Of a DNA stretch of 64,000 nucleotides, positions 45,957 to 55,964 are shown in pieces. The stretch is from Phlyctochytrium arcticum (Eukaryota > Chytridiomycota > Chytridiomycetes > Chytridiales > Chytridiaceae), in the NCBI GenBank assembly GCA_025602905.1, contig JAHLKI010000006.1, forward strand, positions 1,178,001 through 1,242,000. The letters run 5' to 3'. The position numbers and the translations under genes are program-made. Position 1 is the first letter of the stretch, and each line of letters starts with the position of its first letter. Below the pieces are notes generated by a model. The model did no database searches. It had not been told where the DNA came from and saw only the letters and a program-made list of their open reading frames with translations.

Positions 45957-47117
45957 TCACCAAGCAGCTCCATCAATCTTGACAACCAATTTGACGGCAC
46001 TGACTCGTCCCGCCGCTTGATCTTCCAACCCCTGCTTGACCGCAGCCACCACCGTGGGTGCCTCCACCAACTTCACAGGCGTAGGCTGGATCCGTCCCTC
46101 CTGAATATATGGCAACACTTCCTGGGCCATATCGCGTAAAAACTCGGTATGTTGGGGCATACCAGCCCCAAAGAAGCGGTAAGTGACCTTCTCTTGAGCT
46201 TCAGCTGGAGGGTTGCTCTCGACGATAGAGACAAAGATGGGTTTAGGGTTGTCGGAGTGGCGGGGAGGTGGGATGGACGCAAGAGCTGCAGCGGTGGCAG
46301 ATCCGCCAATGCAATCAATGACTTTGGTGAGGTTGCGAGCGAGCGCCTGGATTTGGGTTGGGGTTGAGGGGTCAGATTGATCAAAGGTTGCGGCTGCACC
46401 GAGCGTTCTCAACAACTGTGTATGTACAACGGTTAAATGATGCAGAGCAGGTTTGAAGTGAGATGATCTTTTATACCTCGTGGTTTTTGGTTGACGCGAC
46501 AGCAATGACGCTATACCCCGCAGCCGCAATAAGTTGGGTCAGATACTGTCCCGTAGACGACGACGCGCCCCAGACCAGCACCCACTCGGGAGCAAAAAAG
46601 CTTTGATGCGCACTGGGTCTTGCCAGCTCCAACCCTGCCTCTGAAAACGCGCCAATCATGGCTGTCCGGATCCCGCCGCCCAATGTCGCGGCCTGGTCAA
46701 ATGAGAGATTGTCGGGTTTGGGGTAAGTTGCCGACGCGTTCGCCAGGGCATACTCGCTGAATGCTTGCATGCGGGCTAGTCCAAATACTTGCTGGCCCTC
46801 TGATAGAGGAAAATGAGAGTCGAGGTTGGAGCCCAGGGAGTGGATGGTACCGGAAAAGTCAATGCCAAGCTGTGCGGGAAAGCTGGATACAAAGAGCCCG
46901 GATTGAGCCATCTTGTAATCCAGGGGGCTAATGCAAGACATTGTAAGTTTCTCTGCTTTTTGCATCATTCAAAGGACGTAAACAAGTTTACTTGATGGCG
47001 GCATAGGCAACTTTGACAACGACCTGACCGGGGCCTGGAGTTGGGATGGGGATATCCTTGGCCGCAATGTTACCCGATACACTGCCCTTGTCCGTGACAA
47101 AGATTGATTGAGGCATG
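45957..47117 (-). CDS. Medium-chain dehydrogenase/reductase (quinone oxidoreductase / trans-enoyl reductase type)
   Basis: An NADPH-dependent oxidoreductase. MPQSIFVTDKGSVSG and IPIPTPGPGQVVVKVAYAAI form the GroES-like start, joined across an intron to NPLDYKMAQSGLFV and QLGIDFSGTIHSLGS. The Rossmann segment is VLVWGASSSTGQYLTQLIAA. The third exon begins LLRTLGAAATFDQSD and ends LVVKIDGAAW. I see no catalytic or structural zinc Cys cluster, so it belongs to the zinc-free branch common in fungi. A TATA box sits about 100 bp upstream; the gene diverges from the eL31 gene. Substrate unknown. Confidence 0.88.
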
Positions 47118-47569
47118 TTTGTGTGAAAAAGTACTGTGATTGCAAGTAGAGATCAAGTGTAAGTCTTTTGCGTAGGTGCCTAAAGGTTGTTCATCAGAAA
47201 TCGGAGGTCGCCATAGGTATTTATACGGTGTTCCAAACCTTTGTAATGCTCTGCAACGAATGACAAAGATACAATGTTTGTGGAAGGGGACAAGGATTTC
47301 AAATGTGCGACGAATTGCGATGACACAACAGCTCTCGTCGTTTTGCGCAGCAGCGCAGCAAGTGTGAAGGTCATTTAGCTCAAGTGAGGGTAAATGATGT
47401 GGCACGGCTTGCACCCAATCAGCGCCGTCCAAATTTTCAACCAGGGCTTGCGCCACATCCCGAAGTGCGCGGAGGCGAGCAACGTCCAACCAGCCACGGC
47501 CCGGTTTTTCCTTCCCTCGCACCCATTTCTTGCTAACTTGGACATCCGTTGCTGATTCGTCACTTTGCA
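47118..47569. promoter_or_regulatory. Divergent promoter region, reductase / eL31
   Basis: 452 bp between the two start codons. The minus-strand TATA box (47218-47225) belongs to the reductase; nothing similar faces the ribosomal gene. Confidence 0.5.
47218..47225 (-). promoter_or_regulatory. TATA box of the reductase gene
   Basis: Minus strand reads CGTATAAATACC, 101-108 bp upstream of the ATG at 47117. Confidence 0.5.
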
Positions 47570-48492
47570 ATGGCCCCCACGGACAAGAAGACCCAAAAGA
47601 CCACCAAGAAGAGCACCCTCAATGAGGTATGGCCCGGGTTTTGGACGTTGGAGGACCGAACCTCTGCCCGAATTCAAGAGTTTGGAGACTGACTTTTTTT
47701 TCTGTTAGGTCGTGACTCGGGAATACACCATTCACATGCACAAGCACGTTCATGGATGGTAAGTGTCCTTAGGCGACTTGCAGTGTTCCGTTATCGAAGG
47801 AGATCTAGTGGGGTGGAAGAAAACGAGGTTCGGAGGGTGCGAAGGTTTACGAGGGGAGGGGTGAAGATCGAGGACAGCTGCATATGATGACTTCTATGCC
47901 GCCCCAGGCGGAAACAATTATGTCGATTAGCAAGTTATCACTGTCTGATGCCACCTCGAGATCCGCCTCCCAGAGGAGAAAACGATGGAACTTGGAAGTA
48001 TGGTCAAGATCTAGCGCCAGCGATTGATCTTTGATGTTTGAAGTCTGCTTGGGCGGGGGAATGATAGACTTGCTTTGCACTAGCGTGGAGAGATTGGAAG
48101 ATGCGGAAGTGTTGGGTTTGGGTGCTTTTCAAAGCTGAGTACTGACCCGACGCCTTTGCAATCTACAGTACATTCAAGAAGCGGGCCCCTACCGCTGTGA
48201 AGAAGATCCGTGAGTTTGCCCAGAAGCAGATGGGTACCACCGATGTTCGTCTGGACACTGGCCTCAACAAGGCCGTCTGGGCCCGTGGCATCAAGTCTGT
48301 CCCCCACCGCATCCGTGTCCGTCTCTCCCGCCGTCGTAACGACGCCGAGAACGCCAAGGAGAAGCTCTACACTCTCGTCACCTACGTTCCCGTCACAAAC
48401 TTCAAGGGTGCGTCCATATTACTATGGTTTTTTGACTTTAAAGATCGCTTACAATGTTTATTTTAGGTCTTGAAACGGAAACCGTCGAATAG
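47570..48492 (+). CDS. RPL31: Large-subunit ribosomal protein eL31
   Basis: A 60S protein at the peptide exit tunnel, about 124 residues. Exons give [35 protein letters not shown], then [55 protein letters not shown] and, after the last intron, LETETVE. Codon use is strongly C-ending, as expected for a highly expressed gene. The second intron (47759-48168) is 410 nt, about seven times the local norm, and contains a candidate C/D snoRNA. Confidence 0.95.
47879..47952 (+). ncRNA. Candidate box C/D snoRNA in the eL31 intron
   Basis: Within the 410-nt intron, a perfect C box ATGATGA (47884-47890) and a D box CTGA (47945-47948) are 54 nt apart, flanked by GCA and TGC that can form a short terminal stem. 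Size and location inside a ribosomal-protein intron are typical of C/D snoRNAs. I could not match the 10-15 nt before the D box to an rRNA target, so this stays a candidate. Confidence 0.3.
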
Positions 48493-50103
48493 ATTGGGTT
48501 ATATTCGTCGTTTTTAGTGGGTTTTGACCGTTCTGGGGGATGATGCTATTGTTCAAAATACAAGAAACATTTTGCAAATTGTACAGTTCACTTTTTATTA
48601 CGCATTACTGACTCGATCACTGGTCTTGTTTTTTTCCATTAAATGGAAGTCCAACAATTCTGCTTACAGCGATGGAGTTGCCCTGACAGAAGTATCTCCT
48701 GGCATCCTGAAAGAGAATTCTCGTCAAGGATTCGCCTGACCTTTTGGGCGGGATGGTTCGGGGATGGTTTGCGATCATCAATATTGATGGAACCGTTGTG
48801 GTGCTATTTTGAGACATTGTTCGACTCTGCTGAATACTTTGCTGCCTAAATGAAAACCCAGAGTTAAGCACAATATGATAAACGTTCGACGCCTTTACTT
48901 TGCAATAGTAATTTCCCGCTGGCATATTGTCTTCCCAAACATCAAAATACCGAACCGGAGACAAACACCATGAACCTTTAATCTCATTTCAACCCAATAA
49001 CCTTCCGTGCCAAAACAAATCGCTCTACGCCGGGTCTTTGGGGACCAGCAGACATGTTGTTGATTATGATACATGTTCCGCCGGTTAACATGTTGTTGCA
49101 GCTTTTTGCTTTTTACACCCCCAAGCAAATATCCCCGCTCCACAGGCTGATGAGGGGTCCGGCGTATGTGATTATTGGCACCATTGCGCAGGCCGTTTTT
49201 AGAATGAGAAGTACACTTGCAGTTTTGTTTGGTATATTTAGTACACAAGCGTGGAGCAAATATATCGATGGAAAATGACCACCCTAAAAGGTTTTTTTTG
49301 AAGCCTAAATTCCGAACGACTTGTTTATTAATGGTGTGTTGGGATACGCAACACAAAAACGTTGCTTTTGTTGCTATTGTTTGGCTTTTTTTCGGCCCCC
49401 CCCCCCAGACCGGTTTGACGTTCAGAAAAATATATATGAAATCGGCACTCCGGAAAATCTCTATACTTTTACCTAAAACATTCATCTATTTGTGGTAGGA
49501 AACTGCTCTTTGAGGTTTGGATACCCACTTGTACCATTCATTTTTTTTTACATTACTTCAACTGCCCGCAGTTTCTCTTCCTCACTTCTGTCCTTTCTTC
49601 TTGGTGGAATTCTTTTTTACTTCGGCCTAGAGACTGCAAGCTATTACGGTAGACGACAGGAACTCGATCAGATTTGCGACATCATCGACTGCAAAACGGC
49701 TTTGTCCATCGACCTCTAAGCAGCTTTTTTTTGCGGAATTATTTTACTTTTTCCGTCGACGTTGAAGGTGCTTTTGGTGAAAAAATCGTAAGTTTTTTGA
49801 CCAACTTGGTCTTTGTTTTTGGGTTTGGTCAGCAACGTGAGGCTTGGACCAGTCGGAGTCTGAAATGGAGCGGGTCGGGGTTGGCTGGGGCCAAAAAGCT
49901 CATTTATAACAACATCTCCGGTAGTTTACCAACCGTACTTACTTTGGTTTTTCCCCTTCTCTGTTCTTTCAACAGTTTTTTCATTGGTTGCTCGGTATAA
50001 CCAGTACCCCTTTATCGACTATCGTTTTCCCGAAGCTTGGTTGACAACACATCACATCCACCCATTTTTCCCCTGTCGTCAAACTAGAGAGCAAAAGTTC
50101 AAC
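48493..50103. other. 1.6-kb intergenic region upstream of the Galpha gene
   Basis: Rich in T homopolymers, with an 11-nt C run (49396-49406). From about 49500 it looks like a transcribed leader. A possible 5'-UTR intron runs from GTAAGT (~49789) to TTTCAACAG (~49977). A 196-codon minus-strand frame (48895-49485) has no protein-like features. Confidence 0.45.
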
Positions 50104-51228
50104 ATGGGTTGTTTTATGAGTGCCGAGGACAAGGAGAACAAGCGCAAAAATGACGAAATTGACAATGCCCTCAAGAGGGAGAAGATCAACATGCGAAATG
50201 AAGTCAAGATGCTTTTGCTGGGTAAGTACCTTCGTTGCAACGGTCTGCATCATGAAAAACCGGTATTAATATTTTTCATGATAGGTGCTGGTGAATCCGG
50301 AAAGAGTACCATTCTGAAACAAATGAAATTGATTCACGACAATGGTTACAGTAATGAGGAACGTGAGACTTTCCGTGAGATTGTCTTTTCCAACACGGTC
50401 CAGTCCATGCGTGTCATCCTCGAGGCCATGCAAACCATGGGAATTGCTCTTTCCAACCCCGCCAACGAGATGCACCGGGCCGTCATCATGGAGCTCCCTC
50501 ACCAGATTGAAGCCGAGGTGTTTCCCCCCGAGGTTGCCGCCGCCGTCAAATCCTTGTGGGTGGACGATGGCATCCAGGCCTGTTTTGCTCGTAGTCGTGA
50601 ATACCAGCTGAACGACTCGGCCAAGTACTACTTTGACTCGATTGACCGCATTGCCGCCCCCGACTACGTTCCCACCGACCAGGACGTTCTCCGATCCCGA
50701 GTCAAGACTACCGGTATCACAGAAAACACGTTCCGAATTGGTGACTTGACCTACCGCATGTTTGATGTCGGTGGCCAGCGTTCCGAGCGCAAAAAGTGGA
50801 TTCACTGTTTCGAGGAAGTCACTGCCATTGTCTTCCTCGTCGCCATCTCCGAGTACGACCAAGTGCTTGTCGAGGACGAGACGGTCAACCGCATGCAGGA
50901 AGCCCTGACCTTGTTTGACTCTATCTGCAACTCCCGCTGGTTTGTCAAGACCTCCATCATTCTGTTCTTGAACAAGATTGATTTGTTCCGTGATAAGTTG
51001 CCCCGCAGTCCTATGGGCAAATACTTCCCAGACTACACGGGCGACGACAACTACGATGCTGCCTGCGAGTACATTTTGAACCGCTTTGTCTCGCTCAACC
51101 AGTCTGACCAAAAACAAATCTACACTCACTTTACGTGTGCCACCGACACAACACAAATCAAATTCGTCATGGCTGCTGTCAACGATATTATTATCCAGAC
51201 CAACCTGCGAGACTGTGGTCTGATGTAG
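50104..51228 (+). CDS. Heterotrimeric G-protein alpha subunit (Gi-like group)
   Basis: A 353-residue Galpha from two exons (50104-50221 and 50285-51228). MGCFMS gives N-myristoylation at Gly2 and palmitoylation at Cys3. GAGESGKSTILKQMKLIH is the P-loop, RVKTTGI switch I (with the cholera-toxin-site Arg), FDVGGQRSERKKWIHCF switch II, FLNKIDLF the NKxD motif and CATDT the last nucleotide-contact motif. The C-terminus DCGLM has Cys at -4, the pertussis-toxin site of Gi-type subunits. It would couple receptors to cAMP or MAPK pathways. Codon use is strongly C-biased and there is only one intron, suggesting high expression. The frame is open upstream to 49984, but the MGC start is clear. Confidence 0.96.
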   Translation: MGCFMSAEDKENKRKNDEIDNALKREKINMRNEVKMLLLGKYLRCNGLHHEKPVLIFFMIGAGESGKSTILKQMKLIHDNGYSNEERETFREIVFSNTVQSMRVILEAMQTMGIALSNPANEMHRAVIMELPHQIEAEVFPPEVAAAVKSLWVDDGIQACFARSREYQLNDSAKYYFDSIDRIAAPDYVPTDQDVLRSRVKTTGITENTFRIGDLTYRMFDVGGQRSERKKWIHCFEEVTAIVFLVAISEYDQVLVEDETVNRMQEALTLFDSICNSRWFVKTSIILFLNKIDLFRDKLPRSPMGKYFPDYTGDDNYDAACEYILNRFVSLNQSDQKQIYTHFTCATDTTQIKFVMAAVNDIIIQTNLRDCGLM

Positions 51229-51758
51229 ACCGCGGTTCTCAAGAACGCTATCATATCCCCGCACCCTTCCCCAACAGCTAGAAAAATGGATTGAATCAAA
51301 TGCAAGAAAGAGACATTTACCGTGGAGCGGTGAAAGCTTACCATGGTATCGCTCCCGCTCAAAATCAAAAATCGGAGTATGTTCACTTCACTATCGGCAC
51401 GGGCCGAGGGAGCAAGAAGCATTTATTTCCTTTTGTTTCGCCTTTTTTACGCCTCTGGTCTTTCTCATTGTTCACAGTTATCCTATACCCCCGCATGTTA
51501 CAAAGAAACCCCTCTCTCCGTTCTCCATCGCCTCTTTTGTTGATAAAATCAAGAATATAAATTTGATAAACTTTGAAGCACCATTTGGCATCCGGGAAGT
51601 AAAAACACAAAATTGACCAGGGTAGAATATCTGGATGTAACAGCGAAATTAAAAAGGAAGGGGGGGAGGGTTTAAAATAGTTTAGACGTTGTGTGTCGAA
51701 TCGAATCCAAGCTTTGCAGTCTTTAAGCGTCGGATGTCACGAATCTGGATTGACGCAT
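51229..51758. other. Convergent intergenic region, Galpha / MARVEL gene
   Basis: 3' UTRs of both genes; G-rich run near 51660. Nothing else seen. Confidence 0.5.
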
Positions 51759-52414
51759 CTACAGTGCACGCAAGTCCATGAAGGCAAACCATGTGCTTGC
51801 AATCCAGGCACCAAAACTGAAAAATCTGTGTATGCATGTGAATAAACAGAGGAAGAGAGACCCGAATCTGAACACTACTTACCCGAACGCAACGGAAGCT
51901 TTCAAATTACCACAAGCGGGACATCCCAAGGCGGCCACGGCAACACTCGCGGCAAACCAAAACACAACCCAGATGGCCGTAATCACCAATTCAGCGTACG
52001 CATACACACGACCCTGTGTTTGTATGGGCCGGAAGATGTAGACGGCGAGGAAAACCATGGTGAGCAACCAGCCTACTACGCCGACAAAGAGCATAAAAGA
52101 GATCGCATCGAAATGCGGGTACTCGGCAATAGTAGAGAAGGCAATGACTGCAAAGAACCATTCAATGATACGCAAGATGGTTCTTGGGTGCTTGAGAGTG
52201 TCACTGTATCAAGTAAACGTCTGTTAGCACATTCTTCGTAGCTGCCTGATGGGACTAGATGATGTGCTGGCCCCTTCTCCGCAGAGGTCCAAGCGCATCG
52301 ACGCCCACGACGGGCGAAAAGAGCTTACATTATAGACTCTGAAGCTGGAACAGAGTAAGGCTGGGTTCCCGACGGCATTGGTCCGCCTGTTGGTCCTGAT
52401 TCCAAGTTGTTCAT
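51759..52414 (-). CDS. Four-helix MARVEL-type membrane protein
   Basis: A small membrane protein of about 175 residues. The N-terminus is polar (MNNLESGPTGGPMPSG), then come four hydrophobic segments: ILRIIEWFFAVIAFSTI, FMLFVGVVGWLLTMVFLAVY, YAELVITAIWVVFWFAASV and, after an intron (donor GTAAGT, ~51868), FGAWIASTWFAFMDLRAL. The helix spacing and the C-terminal SxWFAFMDL-like ending fit MARVEL/synaptogyrin-type fungal proteins of the plasma membrane or vesicles. Three exons. Confidence 0.78.
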
Positions 52415-52876
52415 GTTGGTAGGGCGTGTAAGAACTGATCTAGTGGAAAGTTCGACAGGGAACTGGGTATGCCTATGGCCCGGTGGAAAAAAGGAGAGCA
52501 GCGTTTAAGGGTTTGACGGAGAAGGTTTCTGGTATGGACGGGATCGCGGGGATCTGGGGTCGTTACGGCTTATCGGAGATTCGGAGGACTCGGAGGAAAG
52601 GCAAACCACGAGGACTGTGCCAAAGTCTTTTTTGAAACGCCGAGACGCCAACGCGTTTTTTGCCATTAGGTCAAATCTGGTTTAATAGGCATGACTAACG
52701 AAGGCGCCGGAGATTCCGCGAAAGTTCCAAAACCGCCAAAACCTGCTTTCGCGGGCAAAGGCATTCATTTATCATACCTTTTCTCGGAGCCCCTGGAAAA
52801 AACGACCACCTGTATAAGGATACCACCCAGATCCGGTCCGGAAGAACTTTGTCTTGTTGGTTGAAGTCGGCTCGTC
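52415..52876. promoter_or_regulatory. Divergent promoter region, MARVEL / DDHD genes
   Basis: 462 bp between start codons, with A/T-rich runs. No TATA recognised. Confidence 0.4.
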
Positions 52877-55772
52877 ATGCCTGTGCCAACGGCTACCCCG
52901 GCTGCGAATTGTCCACCGGCAATTCCGCCACCAGCGTCCAGCCAAGATACAATACCGAAAACAACTTCTCCATCCAATAAACCATCATCGGGCGGCCTAG
53001 CATCGATAGATGAGAGTGTTTATGAAGCAGGTAGGCGAGAACAGGGAAAAATCAACAATGCCATTTTTGTAATCAAAAGATCTTTAGATGTCTCAGTAGA
53101 TACATCTACCACATTACCGCAGGAAGCCAAGGTACCCAAAGCTCAATCTGAGCCTTCCGCTACACATGTTTGCTTTGTTGTCCACGGAATGGGCCGGCAA
53201 AGACGGTACAAGCAAAATTGTAAGTCATTCCCTAGTAGATTTGAAGATCTGATCTAACCTGACACCCACCCTATAGTGGAGTCTCTTCGCCGTGCCTCCT
53301 CTGAAGTGTTGGCAGAAGAGTTTGGAGATGTCAAGGCTGTTGTTGACTGGATACCGATCGGTATGAGGTCGTTTATGTTGTGGCTGTCTATAACATATTG
53401 ACTAACATCCTGCGAATTAAGAATGGCATCAGGAATTGCACCAGATGGACTCGGCTGACAGGTGAGACAACACCGCTCGTTTCTGTATCAGGACGTACCG
53501 CTGATCACGACGGGTCTATAGTCGAATGAAAACAATTACGCTACCCACATGTTCCATCTTGCGAACAATCAACAATGACATGTAAGTTGGACAATCGAGG
53601 TTGGGCCTGCGCGTTGACATTTTGCTGAAGCTATTTCACACAGTCTGGCCGATGTCCTCTACTACTTTTCCTCCTTTCACGGTCAAACGATTCTCAAGAT
53701 TGTCGCTGCCCGCTTAAACGACGCTTACCAGTCCTACATGGAGGCCCATCCCAATTTTACGGGCGGTGTCAATCTCATTGGACATTCTTTGGGTGGTGTC
53801 ATTTGCTATGATCTTTTGGCCAACCTTCAAGACTCTACCCCGTCGCGTTCACGCAGTCGTGAACCATCTCGAGATCGGGTCCCGCCGACCGCTGGTGCCC
53901 ATTTTCGGATAAAGTATCCTCAACTGGTATTTCGGCCCCAGGCGTTATTTGCACTGGGATCGCCCGTGGCAGCCGTGTTGGTCATGCGGGGACAAGATAT
54001 TCATACTTACAGCCCGCCAGAAGATATTTTATTTCACAACTTGTTTCACCTGTACGATCCCATGGTATGTTTTCTCGTGAAATGCTACTATGCAAGTTGC
54101 CAAAAAAGAATTCAAACTCATCCTCTTTTGTCCCTTTCAGTCATATCGAGTCGAGCCACTATTTGACGCCAAACACGCCGAAGTCCCGCCAGTTCTCATT
54201 CAACGACCATCAGCCCGCAACAGCAATTTCAACTATTACCGCGATCTCTTCACATCATATCTACCCGACTTATCTGGTGTGCGCGTCCCCTCCCTTCCCG
54301 CCGTCGGCACGTCGATCGGTACATCCATGACTGGAATGACCATGAACATGGGCGTTCCGGCCGGACTCTCCGGATCCCAGCTCTCGAGTTTGGTCATGCG
54401 CGGCGGGCTGGGTGGGTTTGAAGCGTTTCGAGGCGTGATGGGGAGCATGTATACTTCGGTAGCGGCAAGTGGACCGGCCGTTTGGGGTATGGGTCTCGTT
54501 GGCGACTCTCCTGTAGGCTCCCAAGATGTCGAAGAGGAGCAGCGGGCGGCTGATGATGCTGCCCGCCATTGGGTAGCCAACAAACGAATTCGTATTGACC
54601 AAACCGATGCTGAGAATGGAGCAACGGGGCCATCTATTACTCGTGGGTTAGGCACACCGCAAAATCATGTCAACGTCGGTCGGTCTGCCCCACACACCCG
54701 GAAGCGTAAACGCCGCGGCACGGTTGGTGCCGACTCGGATGTTTCCGACGACCAGTCTATGGCGAATGACAGCGATACGGGACCAGACGCTTACCTCCAA
54801 CGCCGAATACGAACTCCAACTCATCCCAAACACACACCATCAAATCCCTCTCTCCACCCTCAACAACAACAAACTCAACTTCATTCACCCCGCCCACCAT
54901 CCCTATTCACCCTTCCCCCCAGCTCCCAGTCCCAACAACAAGATGAATCGTCTCAAACTCCATTATCACCTACCCTAACAGCGGCCGCCTCGTATGCCAC
55001 CGCCGTCACAGATTCCGTCTCGAGCATGGCGGACCTCCTCCGAAAATCCCTGTTTGAACCCATCATCAACGCGTTGGAGACGATTGCCTCTAGTTTGGAT
55101 CCCGAGTCGCCTAGTGAGATGAGGGGTGAGCCGGGGTCATTGGCGGCCAGTACAGAGTCTAGCTTGCCTCCCTCCAGATCGGGTTCACCTCGGCCATCTC
55201 ATCATCATGGTGGTGGTGAGAGTATGCCTCCACACCAATCCATCCACCGCACAAACGGCACCCGTTATCCATCCCATCAAGACTTGACAACCTCCTCATC
55301 GATCCCACTCTTCCCGAGCGACAACAACAACAGCAGCGAGAGTGAAGAAGGCGGAACCATCATTTCCGAACTCCTCGGCGAACCCGAAACCGCTCAACAC
55401 CTCTACGAAGACGCCCACTCCCGGGCCTCGGCAACCGCCATCCACCTCGACACCACTCCCAACATCCATGACGCAGTCCCTGACCCCGCCACCACCACAT
55501 CATCAGAACAACCCCACATCCAACCCCTCCACCCCCGCCTGGACTACTACGTCCAAGACAACATTATAGATAACGTCGTGCAGCAGTATTTAATCGGTCT
55601 CAAAGCTCATTTCACGTATTGGTACAGTACAACTATTGAACCTCCCCTTGGATTTTTTCAACCACTGACATTTGTTTGTTTGTTTAGGACGAATAAAAAT
55701 GTCGTGTACCATATTATTGCGCATACGTTGGGAGAGGCCGGAGGTGTTCAAGACAAGGAGTCGGGCAACTAA
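52877..55772 (+). CDS. DDHD-domain phospholipase (phosphatidic-acid-preferring PLA1 family)
   Basis: An intracellular phospholipase A1 of the DDHD/Sec23-interacting family. The N-terminus is disordered and Pro-rich. The lipase part reads THVCFVVHGMGRQRRYKQN, DVLYYFSSFHGQTILKIV, the nucleophile motif LIGHSLGGVICYDLL (~53780), LFALGSPVAAVLVMRG and HNLFHLYDPM. A long Ser/Pro/Asn-rich insertion (about 54250-55500) separates it from the C-terminal DDHD piece RLDYYVQDNIIDNVVQQY, LKAHFTYW and KNVVYHIIAHTLG. There is no WWE or SAM domain. About six introns, the last splitting the FTYW codon. The final acidic position of the DDHD signature appears to be Asn (TNKNVVYHI); this needs an alignment. Confidence 0.9.
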
Positions 55773-55964
55773 ACTTCCCATCAACCCACATTTTCTTTAT
55801 ATTTCATTTTAATTCGCTCAATTTTTTGTACATTCTTCACTTCCAAAACAACAACATGGCAGCTATATAATGCCCAGAGAGTTTGGTGCAAAGGGGTCGT
55901 TTAAATAATATATGTATTAAAGAGAGTGTATCAGAAAAGAAACAAAAACAAAACGGAAAAAAAA

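Noticed and set aside
48895..49485. 196-codon minus-strand frame upstream of Galpha
   Set aside because: Starts with ATG but has no hydrophobic pattern, repeat or motif of a real protein and lies in T-rich leader-like DNA.
50266..51264. 332-codon open frame antisense to the Galpha gene
   Set aside because: It is the mirror of strongly C-biased codons on the coding strand and has no family motif.
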